Assembly (NCBI GenBank): GCA_963924555.1 | Contig: OZ004598.1 | Location: 4,624,858 to 4,688,857, forward strand | Direction of reading: 5' to 3' | Source of the DNA: Crambe crambe | Taxonomy: Eukaryota > Porifera > Demospongiae > Poecilosclerida > Crambeidae | Length of the DNA stretch: 64,000 bases | Shown here: one piece after another, positions 1-20,349 of the stretch | Position numbering within the stretch: the first letter of the stretch is position 1 | Layout of the letters: the number at the start of each line of letters is the position of its first letter | Program-made: the position numbers and the translations under genes | Notes under the pieces: model-generated | Told to the model about the DNA's origin: nothing | The model's database searches: none | Seen by the model: only the letters and a program-made list of their open reading frames with translations

Positions 1-1444
1 CCCACTTTAATCCATGAGAACTCCACTCTCAATTTCATCATTCATAGCTGCTCAGCTCAAGCAACATGTGTTACCGATGGTGAGTTCATTGAAGGAGTGA
101 ACAAGCTGGTGTTCATTTTCATTGGGATTGCCGTGGCTGTCTTTATCCTGGCCTATCTGGAGATCCTTCTGTTTGAAATTGCTGATGAGCGTCAGGTGAA
201 GAAGATAAGGCTGGCCTTCTTCAAGGCTATCATGAAGCAGGAAATAGGTTGGTTCGATGCCCACAGCAGTGGCGAACTAAGCAGCATGATCGTGGAGTAA
301 GTATCGAGAAATTGTGGGTAAGGCATTTTCATGGTTTATTCAACTGTCAAACTGTGAATCCATTCTTTCTTCAAAACTATAATCCATGAAAATTTTGCCC
401 ACAATTTTTTTCATTAAGTAGCACAACTATGAGAGTATTAACCATTTTTCTATTGTGCAGTGATATTGACAAAATTCGGGATGGTCTTGGAGATAAAGTG
501 GCTCTGATGATTAACGCATTTTCTGCCTTTCTTGCTGGATTTATCATTGCGTTTGTGATCGAGTGGCGATTGGCACTTCTTCTCCTGGCCTTCATCCCTC
601 TCCTAGCTCTTGCTGCTCTTGCCTACACTAAGGTGAGTGAACCGAGTGTCTGTAAATTGCTTTCTCCTAAACGTTCACATTCACACATCCCCCCCCCTCC
701 CCCTCTAACTCTATTCTGATTCTGAAATGAGTATGTCCCTTTAATTCACGCACCCACTCCACCCCCTTTAACTCTAGCTATTCTTCATCTGTAGTTGGCA
801 ACTTCTCTCTCTGGCAAGGAGTTGAAGGAATATGCATCTGCAGGGAATGTGGCAGAGGAAGTCCTCTCTGCTGTCAGGACTGTGGTGGCCTTTGGTGGAG
901 AGCAGAAAGAGTGCGAAAGGTGTGTAGGTTACTATGGCAATGATATTACTATTGTATTACTATGGTGATAGTGTGACATTGCTATGACAATGGTGTATGA
1001 TTTTTTTTTTATAAATAGATATAATGAGAAGCTGAAGGAAGCTCGTTTGATTGGTGCAAAGAAAGGTGGTGCAATAGGGCTTAACGTTGCTATCATTTTC
1101 TTCCTCTTTTTCTCCTTGTATGCTGTTGCTTTCTGGTAAGTTCTCCAGCATGTGCTGTGAGTATCATTACAGAGACATCCTCTTAAGAGATATCCTCTTA
1201 ATAGACACCTTGACCAATAGGAATCTAGATAACTTCGTACCCAGATACGAGGCTATGATCTAGCTAAGAGTATTAACACTCGTTCAGATTTTTCCCATGG
1301 GTGCAGATTTGTTTCTAAATGGTGTGCATTTACTCATGAACTTCTTATTTCAAAGGTTTGGAGCCTTCCTTGCCTCTAAGGGAATCACACAAGGAGGAAC
1401 TGTGCTGATAGTAAGATGAACTTTATCACCAAGAAACCCATCTA

Positions 1445-1519
<75 letters not shown>

Positions 1520-4500
1520 ACCAAAGGTGTTCTTCGCACTTATGACTGGGTCATTTTCCTTGGGCCAGGCTATACCTAACTTTGAGGTTATATTGACAGC
1601 AGCTGGAGCAGCCGAAAATGTGTTTGAAGTCATCAAAAGAGTAAGTATAGTTAGAGATAATGGATACCAGTTAGTTATTGATCATGTTTTCCCATAGAAA
1701 TCTATCATAGATCCATCTTCTGAGGAGGGAGAGAAGCCAGAAACTTTTGAAGGGACTATTGAATTCAAAGATATTGCTTTCTCCTACCCCACTAGGCCAG
1801 AGGTACAGGTAAGGTGGTATACTGAGTTATACAAAAATATACTGAAAGATATACAGAGATATACCTTTGCAGATAATGGACAATTTTAATCTGACTGTGG
1901 AAGCAGGCAAGACATACGCCATAGTGGGGCCTAGTGGGTGTGGCAAGAGCACTGTGATCCAGCTCATTCAGCGTTTCTACGATCCAGATGCAGGCGAGGT
2001 CCGTCTGGGGGGCAAAGATATCTGCTCCCTCAATATCAAATGGCTGAGGAACCACATCGGACTGGTGGCACAAGAGCCTATTCTCTTTGATACCACCATT
2101 GCTGAAAATATTTTCTACGGGACAGAAGATGCCACCATGGAGGATGTGAAGACAGCTGCCAAAAATGCCAATGCCCATGACTTTATCAGTAAACTCCCCA
2201 AAGGGTATGATACACCAGTGGGGGAGGGTGGAACACAGCTCAGTGGAGGACAGAAACAACGTATTGCCATTGCCCGAGCTCTGATTCGAGACCCGAAGAT
2301 CCTTCTCTTGGATGAAGCCACATCTGCTCTTGATTCCGAGAGCGAGTCCATTGTGCAGCAGGCATTGGATCGTGCCCGTGCTGGTCGTACCACCATTGTG
2401 ATAGCTCACCGCCTCTCCACCATCCAGAATGCCGATGTGATAGTGTCAATCGAGAAGGGGAGCGTGGTGGAAAAAGGGACTCACTTGGAACTGATGGACA
2501 AGGAGGGACTGTACTTTGACCTGGTTACTGCTCAGGTGCGTACATATCATAGTATGTCTTGGCAGAGGAACCCTTTATAAATGACTGCACCAGTAACAAG
2601 ATATTTCAATTCTTCACATTTCAGTCACAAGGAGTTGATGAAGGGGCTCATATGATCGGCCCTGAGGAATTTCTCTCTTATCGCGAGCGAACCAAATCGA
2701 CATCGGATCTATTTGAGCAGTTGGAAAGCCAAGATTCTTGGGGAAGGGAAAAATTTCTTCTTCGTAGGAAGAGTACGAGTGAGTTCTCCACTGAGACTTC
2801 GAAAGGACGTCGAGTGACTGGAATACTTAATTATGCCAACAGTCTGCTAGATACTACTCGTATTGATGCTGCAGATCAACCAAAAGATGAAGAAATACCT
2901 GAGGTATCTATAAGGGTTAACTGCCCAGGTAAAATTAGATCATTAATTCTTGGCAGAACTAGATAAATCATTATTTATTTTGTCCATTCACCGGGCTGAA
3001 ATTTGGTACTGAACCATAGTGGAAAATGAATGTCTAGGACAATTGCATTTTAAATCATCTCATTCTTTACCTGAACTTTAGTATAGTGAACAATTGTCTT
3101 CATGTTCCACATGCATGTGAGGAGGCAGGCAGCAGATACAAACTTAGCAACAATATTGCTCACACATGCACACACACATCATAGAGCTAGCCAACTTATG
3201 CACATCTTCCATTTTTTCATTCAGACCAGTATCATCCGCTTGATGAAGGAGAATGCTCCAGAATGGTGGCTCATTGTTCTCGGACTCATTGGAGCAGCTG
3301 TTAATGGCGCCATCTTCCCGGCCTTCTCTGTCTTCTTTGGAGGAGCTTTGAAAGCGTTCTCACTGCCTCCAAGCCTCATACTGCCCAACATCCACATATG
3401 GGCAGGACTTCTGCTGATCATTGCAGTTGTCAGCGCAGTATCAAACTTCCTCAAGGTACAAGGTGTAAGGTGCAAAGTTCAAGTAATTATTTGCTGAAAT
3501 TAAATTTTATAGAACAATGTATTTGGGGAAGTTTTTGTGGAGAAATTTTTTCAAAAAAAACAACCTTTTATGTCAAAAATTAACATAAAAATTCCTCCAC
3601 AAAAATCTCCATCCACCTGTTATGTAGTGCGTCTGTCAGAGAGATACATATGATTTTCTCTTTCTAGATACTCTGTTTCACTATTTCGGGAGAGAACTTG
3701 ACTTCCAGGCTCCGTGAAAAGACCTTCAAAGCAATGCTGAGGCAGGAGATCGGTTGGTTTGACAACGAGAAGAATTCAAGTGGTGCTCTGGTTACCCGAC
3801 TGGCAGATGATGCTGCAAAAGTCCAAGGGGCCACAGGATCACGTTTGGGAACATTGATAGAAATCATCTTTGGGATGGTGGTGGCTTTTGCCATTTCCTT
3901 CGGGTACTCTTGGGTGCTGACCTTAGTAGTGTTGCTCGTAGTGCCCATCATGTTTGTTAGCAGTGCTCTGGAAGTCACAGCCCTGGCTAACCACGCCGTA
4001 AAGAACAAGAAGGCTCTTGAAAAAGCTGGAGTGGTGAGAGCACTACACAACTAAAGTAGGATATAGTTATGGGATTGGGACTATGTAGCTACAAGATGTC
4101 CTGACGTCTGGTTTTTTACCGGTTGTATGTCCAGACAATGTCTGTCTATTTTTTACCTGTCAAATTTCAGGTCAACAGTAAATCAGAATAATTTAGCTAG
4201 TATTTTCACTCTTATATAAAGTATTCATATCTATTTTTCTATGCATGCTCCAATATCAGATTGCTGTGGAGTCCATTTCACACATAAGAACTGTGTCATC
4301 CTTTAGTCTACAGGAGAGGTTCTACGGTATCTATGAGACCAATGTTGTTGGTCCGTACAGGTTAGTACTGATTAATGTGTGAAGTTGAGACTCCTCCTCC
4401 TTCCCCCAACCCTCCCTCTTTCCCTCCTTCTCCCCCACCACTCCTCCCCCTGTGAGTACACACAAATTCTCCCACCAAACTGATTTCCCACTATTACAAT

Positions 4501-5894
4501 ACATTTGTAGGCAGGCTTTGATGAACACAGCACTCCACTCTCTCACCTATGCCTTCTCTCAAGGAATCCAGTACATCATGTTTGCTATTGTTTTTCGATT
4601 TGGTGCCTTCCAAATCACCCTTCCAATAGAAAATGTTGCCCACGCCAACTTCCAGCAAGTAATTGTGGTGTTCTCTGCCCTTGTCTTTGGGGCTGCTGGC
4701 GCAGGACAAGCAGGTGCCTTTGCCCCCAATTACGCCAAGGCTAAGATTGCTGCAAATAGCATCTTCTTCCTCCTGGACAGAGAGCCTCTCATTGATACCT
4801 ACTCAGAGAAAGGAGAACAACCAGTAAGTCCTTTCACTGGCTGGTAGCACTGAAAATCCACATCGTGCATTGCATTGTATTTCTGTTTGTTTCCTTATTT
4901 GTTTTAGGATAAACTACTGGGTGACATTTCTGCGAATGATCTCATCTTCCACTATCCCACTCGTCCCAATGTCCGTGTGTTACGAGGCTTGAACGTCTCT
5001 ATCAAGTCTGGGCAAACCCTTGCTTTGGTGGGTCCAAGTGGATGCGGGAAGAGCACAATTGTCTCCCTCCTGGAGCGATTCTACGACCCCATCGCTGGGA
5101 CACTCACTCTTGATGGTACTGACATCTCTAATCTCAACATCACTTGGCTGAGGAGCAGGATCGGGATAGTGCTTCAGGAACCCACGCTGTTTGACTGCAG
5201 CATTGCTGATAACATTCGTTACGGAGCCAACTTCAGGGAGGTGTCTCAGGACGAGGTGATACAAGCTGCCAAGGATGCTAACATTCACAATTTTATATCA
5301 TCATTGCCCAAGGTGCGTACATGTTGTATAGTTGACCAGGAATAGATGCCATGCCGATGGCAGCCATTTGTTTGTACACTCTCAATGAGCTTAATACAAA
5401 TTTGCACCAAAATGGCCACCTTTGGCATGGTAAAAGGATGCATTGGCTTGCAAATGCTCTAAGTGGGAAGTTTCGTTGGTACAGCTTAGCTACTTTCCTT
5501 TCTGAGAACCTGTTATCTTTTTATCATCATGCATAATCTCTTCCTTCAGGGTTATGATACTAATGTTGGATCAAAGGGAGCTCAACTCAGTGGAGGACAG
5601 AAACAGAGGGTTGCCATTGCAAGAGCTCTCGTCAGGAATCCAAAGATCCTTCTCTTGGATGAAGCCACTTCTGCCCTCGATACAGAGAGTGAGAAGATTG
5701 TTCAGGAAGCTCTGGACAAGGCAAGGGAAGGAAGGACGAGCATCGTCATAGCTCACCGCCTCTCCACCATCTTTAATTCTGACTGCATTGCTGTCATCAG
5801 TGGAGGAAAGGTTGCAGAGAGTGGGACACATGCAGAACTGATGGAGAAGGATGGGATATATAAGAAGTTAAACCATTTCCAAAAGCTCAAATGA
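1..5894 (+). CDS. ABCB1-like: ABCB-A: P-glycoprotein-like full ABC transporter, 5' end outside window
   Basis: Encodes the C-terminal 1230 residues of a TMD-NBD-TMD-NBD exporter expected to use ATP to pump hydrophobic substrates out across the plasma membrane. Exons: <1-296, 461-632, 795-919, 1019-1135, 1356-1410, 1527-1640, 1698-1808, 1873-2535, 2625-2903, 3225-3455, 3668-4033, 4260-4360, 4511-4823, 4908-5312, 5550-5894. All have GT-AG junctions and the frame stays open from base 1. NBD1 lies in the exons at 1698-2535 (GPSGCGKST Walker A, AQEP Q-loop, LSGGQ signature, ILLLDEA Walker B, IAHR switch). NBD2 lies in the last two exons with the same motifs (Q-loop LQEP). The exon at 2625-2903 is a charged linker. 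The gene is the mirror copy of ABCB-B, with closely similar introns, and converges on it. The N-terminal cytoplasmic exons and first membrane helix lie upstream of the window. The family call is firm; substrate is unknown. Confidence 0.93.
1..5894 (+). repeat. Left arm of large inverted gene duplication
   Basis: Exons and introns of this arm match 6646-12331 in reverse complement, including the long CT/CA microsatellite intron, the intron before the linker exon and the intron ATAAAGTATTC-type sequences. Scattered substitutions and small indels separate the arms. For example, the last intron differs by about 50 bp and the linker exon by one codon. The arm continues off the window at base 1. 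Confidence 0.9.
1441..1523. repeat. (CT)n(CA)n microsatellite in ABCB-A intron
   Basis: A compound dinucleotide tract lies just upstream of the acceptor of the exon at 1527. ABCB-B has the matching tract, expanded, at 10903-11002 on the other strand, so the locus existed before the duplication and changed length afterwards. Confidence 0.95.
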
Positions 5895-6645
5895 TAGCTG
5901 TTCGCTACATGAGAGAACAAAACAAAAACATTGAAAAAAGAAAAAAGAATTACATAAGAGTTACAAAAAAAAAAAAAAAAAAAAAAGTAGGGATGACCAT
6001 TGCTCAAAAAAGTAAGCCAACAGGAATGAAGGTTATTTCCAGCCAACAATCCCTACATATTATACGTCACACCCAAGCTGTAAGCTATAGAGAGCTATAG
6101 ATATAGTGCAGTACACATAATATATAGAACAAAGATATATAAAAAGCCTGGTCCTCTCTTTACACACACTAGGTTTAAATATCAAGTAGCCAGCTAGTCT
6201 AGCGTTGCCGACCCTTTTATTGGTGTGCACGATCCCACGCCAGGCCACCAATAAAAGGAAGGTAAAGGGCCCCATCCTAGTCTCTGCCCGCACCGCGGTA
6301 CCGGCCCCCACTAGCATGCACTATACGTACGTACCTAGTACCTGCGCCATAAAGAAGGAAAAGGGTCTGCAGAAAGATCACGGTGTTGGCGAACCTCCCG
6401 TTTTCGAATCACCTTCCCTGTATGTCACACCATGCATAGCTGCAAGGAAGGTGTCGTGCTTTTACCGAGTGATCAATTGAGTGTGCAAGCATTGAGCAGA
6501 AAGACTCGTAGCTACAGGATCAAGAATGTCTCCAAAACATTAATTACTGGGGTCAAGTTCCACTGAATACTAAAACTAAATAATAATAACAACAACAAAA
6601 TTCTGTTCTTGAATAGCTAAAAAACTAAAATTGTTTTATATTTTT
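5895..6645. other. Spacer between the converging ABCB-A and ABCB-B genes
   Basis: This is the loop of the large inverted duplication and holds both 3' UTRs. Similarity between the two arms stops almost exactly at the two stop codons. It contains an A-run (about 5965-5986), a short inverted repeat around CCTTTTATTGGTG and CACCAATAAAAGG (6210-6260), and a GC-rich stretch near 6280-6310. I see no convincing coding exon; the ORFs here show no family features. Confidence 0.6.
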
Positions 6646-15729
<9,084 letters not shown>

Positions 15730-15744
15730 CTTGTAAGGCTGTCC

Positions 15745-16065
15745 AGACGGCCCTGAAAATCGGTTGGTTGACCAGTAGAACTTGCGCATGTGCAAGATGA
15801 ATTCAAGCGAGCAAAATAGTACACCGATTTGCAGGTCGGTTGTCACAAAAAAAGGTCGTCAATTTACACGCATGCGTGTTGAATTCTATTGGTTTTGAAT
15901 TGAGATGAACACGCATGCGTGAAATTTGACGACCCTTTTTTGTGACAACCGACCTGCAAATCGGTGTACTGTCATACAAATCCAATGGTCTTAAATTTTG
16001 CGAGCACGAATTTAATTCTGCACTGTTGGCAAATTTTGTGTCAACCAACCTGAAAACCATTGGGT
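15745..16065. repeat. Nested palindromic element in the ABCB-B upstream region
   Basis: The inner hairpin spans 15818-15970. Its arms are about 62 bp and nearly perfect, around a 27-nt loop; each arm contains ACGCATGCGT and GGTCGGTTGTCACAAA or its complement. An outer, weaker inverted pair carries GGTTGGTTGAC (15760-15771) and GTCAACCAACC (16039-16050). It begins about 15 bp upstream of the ABCB-B start codon, so it overlaps the likely promoter or 5' UTR. Confidence 0.88.
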
Positions 16066-16955
16066 GTGTCACGCGTGTACGCATGCGCAGCTTTGGGTGT
16101 TTAATAACTTCACTGCTGCACAAATGTTTCAACTGCCCCCCTCCGTGCTGTGGTGTTGAATTTAGCTACATCCCTATTCAACCAACTGCCAAATAGTGTA
16201 GAGCACAGCAACAATGATAACATAGTGTTTGTTGTTTTGTATTAAAAATAACACAATTAAATAGGTCCAAAATTAGGGCACTATGGTGAGAATTATTGGG
16301 AGAAAATGGAGCATAATTTATCAAGCTCTAGTGTAGAATTCATTTCAAAAAAAAATATTCATAATCAGTAACAGTCTAATGTAATATTTTTAATTAAACA
16401 TATGTTGCTTGTTTCTTTTTGACTTCCTGGAAACGGTTTAACTTGTGGTATATCCCCTTCTTCTCCATCAACTCTCTGTGAGTACCACTCTCTGCAACCT
16501 TTCCTCCACTGATGACAGCAATGCAGTTAGAATTATAGATGGTGGAGAGGCGGTGAGCTATGACGATGCTCGTCCTTCCTTCCCTTGCCTTGTCCAGAGC
16601 TTCCTGAACAATCTTCTCACTCTCTGTATCGAGGGCAGAGGTAGCTTCATCCAAGAGAAGGATCTTTGGATCTCTAACAAGAGCTCGGGCAATGGCGATC
16701 CTCTGTTTCTGTCCTCCACTGAGTTGAGTACCCTTTGTTCCAGCATTTGTGTTGTAACCCTAAAATTAAATGAGATGTAATGAAATGACACAAATAGCCT
16801 ATACTTGTTGGAGATGGACAGGTCTGTACCTTTGGTAAAGATTCGATGAATTTATGAATGTTTGCTGCCTTTGCTGCTTCAATCACCTCTTCCTGCGTCA
16901 CTTCCCTGAAGTTGGCCCCGTACCGAATGTTGTCTCCGATGCTACATTCAGCCAC

Positions 16956-16957
16956 TG
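16956..16957 (-). other. Site of the 43-bp deletion in ABCB-C NBD2 (position +/- 3 bp)
   Basis: Alignment with ABCB-D (29821-29890) shows identical flanks. In D, 43 bases lie between ATTCA and GCCACTGG; in C they are absent. The trinucleotide TCA ends both breakpoints in D, which fits microhomology-mediated loss. Forty-three is not a multiple of three, and the exon-length sum of C (4172 nt) fails by exactly this amount. Confidence 0.92.
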
Positions 16958-17191
16958 GATATTGAGGTCAGAGATATCGGTACCATCCAGGGCAAGCACA
17001 CCCCCAGAGGGTTCGTAGAATCGCTCCAGAAGGGACACAACTGTACTCTTGCCACATCCACTTGGACCCACCAAAGCGAGGGTCTGTCCGGAGTTGACAG
17101 ATACTTCTAGTCCTTTTAACACGGTGACTTTTGGACGTGTTGGATAACGGAAGATAAGATCATGGGTTGATATGTCACCTGTCACCCTTTC

Positions 17192-17395
17192 CTGGGAGGG
17201 GAAGGAGGGAGGAGTTTTGGGATGGATGAGGAAAAGGGGAGAGGAAGTTGGGAGAGATGGGGAGGAAGTGGGGAGAGGAGGAGAGGAAGTGGAGAAAAGA
17301 GGGGAGGAAGTAGGAAAGGAGAGGAGGAAGTGAGAGGAGTGGGGAGAGGAAGTGGGGAAAGGAGGGGAGGAAGTGGGGAGAGGATGAAATAATAT
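17192..17395. repeat. Purine-only tract in ABCB-C intron
   Basis: About 200 bp almost entirely A/G, built from GGGAGAGGAAGT-like units. The counterpart in D is at 30120-30310 with a different unit count. It is intronic, between the last TMD2 exon and the NBD2 exon. Confidence 0.9.
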
Positions 17396-18433
17396 GCTTA
17401 AAATCCTACCATTTTTTCTCCATCTTCAGAATAGCTATCAATGATGGGTTTCCTGTCCAACAAATGGAAGATTCTAGCAGCAGAAACCTTTGCCTTGGCA
17501 AAGTTTGGGGCATAGGCACCTGCACTGCCTGCACCATACGCTCCAAATATGAAGGCAGAAAACACCACGATGACATTGATGAAGTTTGTATGAAGCACAG
17601 TGCCTGGTTCTTGGAGGATTTGGAAGGCTCCAAATCGGAAGATGACAGCACACATGACATAGATGATGCCCTGGGAGAAACCGAACGCTGCACCATGCAG
17701 TCCAGTATTGTACAAGGCTTTTCTGCAGTTACATTATAAGCAAAAGTGTATTCAAGCTGTGTTTTGGCTGATAAATGGAATAATACTCATGCTAAGAAGC
17801 CTCCAGATAGAGTGAGGGAGGAAGGGAGGGTACCTTAAATGAATTTACCTATAAGGTTCATTGACATTGAATTCGTAGCGGGAGTAGAACCTCTCTTCCA
17901 GGCCCAGGGAGGCCACAGTTCGAATGTTTGCAATGGAATCTACAGCAATCTAAATAGTAGGGGCAAAGAATAACAAGTTGACTCAATAGTGAGTTTTTTT
18001 TTGCTAAAAATAGAAGTGTGTTAAACATAACCCTAAATCTACAACGAAATTTCCTCTAGCAACTTACACTTCCGGCTTTTTCAAAGGCTTTCTTGTTCAT
18101 TTTATTGTGACCTTCGAGGGCTGTGACTTCAATTGCAGCACTGATCAAGAAGAGAGGAAACATCCCCAACAGCACAAGCGCCATAAGCCACGAATACGCA
18201 AAGCAGATAACCAGAGCTGTAAGCATGCTAAAGATGACCTCTGCTATTGTTCCCAGGCGTGTTCCTGTAGCCCCTTGAACTTTAGCAGCATCGTCGGCCA
18301 ATCGGGTGACCAGAGCACCAGTCGAGTTCTTCTCGTCATCAAACCAGCCTATCTCCTGTCTCAGCATTGCTTTGAAGGATCTCTTGCGCAGCCTGGCTGT
18401 CAAGTACTCACCGGATACACTGAAACACAGAGA

Positions 18434-18583
18434 CTAGAAAGAAAGAGAAATATGAAGTTAGTATACCCACATGAGTAAAGTAGTATATTAGTTAGTATAC
18501 TTGCACAAATGAAGTATCCAGTGAAGTTAGTATATCGATCAGTATACTTACATGGAAGTTAGTATATTAATTAGTATACTTAC
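18434..18583. repeat. AGTTAGTATAC repeats next to a splice donor in ABCB-C
   Basis: The intron between the first two TMD2 exons consists largely of copies of (G)AAGTTAGTATA and GTATACTTAC. One copy (18540-18553) reproduces the true donor GTAAGTATACT at 18573-18583. The D intron (31327-31476) has the same repeats, but the second donor-like copy has changed to ATAAGTATAC. Confidence 0.75.
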
Positions 18584-19747
18584 ACGACAGAAATTACTGA
18601 TACCACTGAGTATTCCCACACCGAGCAAAACAGCAGCCCAGGGAGTGACACTCGACACCAGCTGCTGTGGAGGTACAGCGAACACTCCCAATGCATTCGC
18701 AAAGATGATAGAAAAAACAGGGAGGACGGAACCATTGATCACCGCCGCAATGCAACCTATTAGGATGATCCACCACTCAGCGTTATTGGCTTTAAGCAAA
18801 TGGAAGAAACTGACCTGCACACATATGAAATATGCAGTTCAAAAGTACAGATAATTAGTATTTAGAAAGGCTCTGTTTCACCTTAGACATTCTCTTTGAT
18901 TAATGAGGTAACTACCATGTATCATGTAGTAACCACTTGCAAGTGGTCCGGGTATCTAAGTGTCTCACTGTGGGTTCCAACAACTTATACAGTTGGTTTA
19001 CAGCGGATTGCAGTAATCTTGTAACATGACCCACATGGCTTTAGTTTATAGCTAGTACAGAATGTGCAGGACACAAGATCCTGTATGGATAAATTGAAAT
19101 GTAGAATGTGAATTGACAAAAACTAAATGTAATTTTTATGGCAATAAGTATAAGAAGCTGTATATCAAAAATCAGCCATTGATTCCAAGTGGTCATTGAG
19201 ATGTAACGCAGTTTACCTTGAGAATGGAATCAGTCATAACATCAGTCATTTTGATTGGTCCTCCTTCATTTTTTGTGTATGTAGTATTATTCTGATACTT
19301 AATAATGTGGTGCAAGTTAGAAATTTCTATCATGAATAGTTTTTAAGTTAATTTTCCCTAGCAACCATGCATGGGCGGAGTGTGCCTGCACCCTTAATTG
19401 TGGCTTTAGAGTTGGGCTACTTCAAAGGATGCTATGTAAATTTTGGTTTGGTGTTCTGAATTTCATGTTGCAAGATCACTGCAATCCACTGTAGTATACA
19501 TCAGGTAACCTGTAATTAGGGTCTTTCGAATTATGCTCATTTTTTTCTTATTATGCTATTCCAGCAATGCTACCTCTTTCTTTTATTAGAACATGGCTTG
19601 ATTGATTCCTGCAATCTGATTGGTCAGTTAGAGGTAGACCAGTTCACTTATTTACTGGGAGGTGTCTACATATAGACTTACCTCCTCTCAGGGCATAGGT
19701 AAGTCTACATATATTCACTCCGTGCCTGATTAGAACTTAGCAACGCA

Positions 19748-20116
19748 CTAACCGTTTCCAAGGAAGTAGCTGTAGCGCTGAGATTTTATGGCAAGAACAA
19801 CGTAGACATCACAGATGAACTGAACAACCCCAGCGTATTCTAAGGTAAGGCCAGGGCCAGGGCCAGGGATGGAGCTCGAGTGAGGTAGAGGGCCAGAATT
19901 TTGCAGTAAAGACTTCAACTCAGAATAAATGTTATCATCACTGGACTCTGACTGCAGACCATGCCTAGTTTCTAGTTCCATAGCTTGTTCAACAGGTTCT
20001 TGGGCCTTGCAAATGCCCCACGCAGAACACCAAGGTTCTCCGAGGCAGCTTGGGTTGCTACAGTAGTCTAGCTTGTCTGTTATGTCTCGGTTGTTCACGT
20101 CAAATAGTCTAAGCAT
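19748..20116 (-). other. 122-residue open frame inside the element at 19517-20659
   Basis: Begins MLRLFDVNNRD and ends YSYFLGNG. It has several cysteines and a Pro/Gly-rich patch, and a hydrophobic stretch near the end. I recognise no family. It may be a captured host fragment or chance; no splice-supported partner exon is obvious. Confidence 0.25.
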
Positions 20117-20193
20117 GGCGAGTCGCCGAGTATTTGAAACTAGCTAGCTAGCTATAGCACTAGGTTATCAAGGTTATTGCCATGTTCTAAATT

Positions 20194-20349
20194 AGTTAGA
20201 CACCTCGACCAATGGGATCTACCGTCTGTAGAAACCCTCAGGCCCCTAGTAGCGCCCTCACTACGCTCGGGATGCTACGCTCGGGACACTACAGCCCAGG
20301 GCCTTCGGGTTTCTACAGACGGTAGACCCCTCGGTCTCGTTGTCTAACT
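20194..20349. repeat. Palindrome with GATCTACCGTCTGTAGAAACC arms
   Basis: Inverted arms of roughly 45-50 bp start AGTTAGACACCTCGACC and end GTTGTCTAACT. They are separated by a GC-richer centre with short CTACGCTCGGG direct repeats. It looks like an independent fold-back element nested in the larger one. Confidence 0.8.

Noticed and set aside
1792..2409. Long antisense open frames over the NBD exons (also 10016-10636, 21228-21845, 33018-33773, 42977-43495)
   Set aside because: They mirror the conserved NBD codons in another frame in every copy; this is codon-shadow, not a gene.
6205..6480. 91-residue open frame in the spacer between ABCB-A and -B
   Set aside because: No recognisable domain, no splice context and composition typical of a 3' UTR or repeat; treated as chance.
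15730..15846. N-terminal extension of ABCB-B (starting MTTDLQIGV)
   Set aside because: The extra codons lie in the palindromic element and are followed by the better start MSTSEDTG; no counterpart in ABCB-D or -E.
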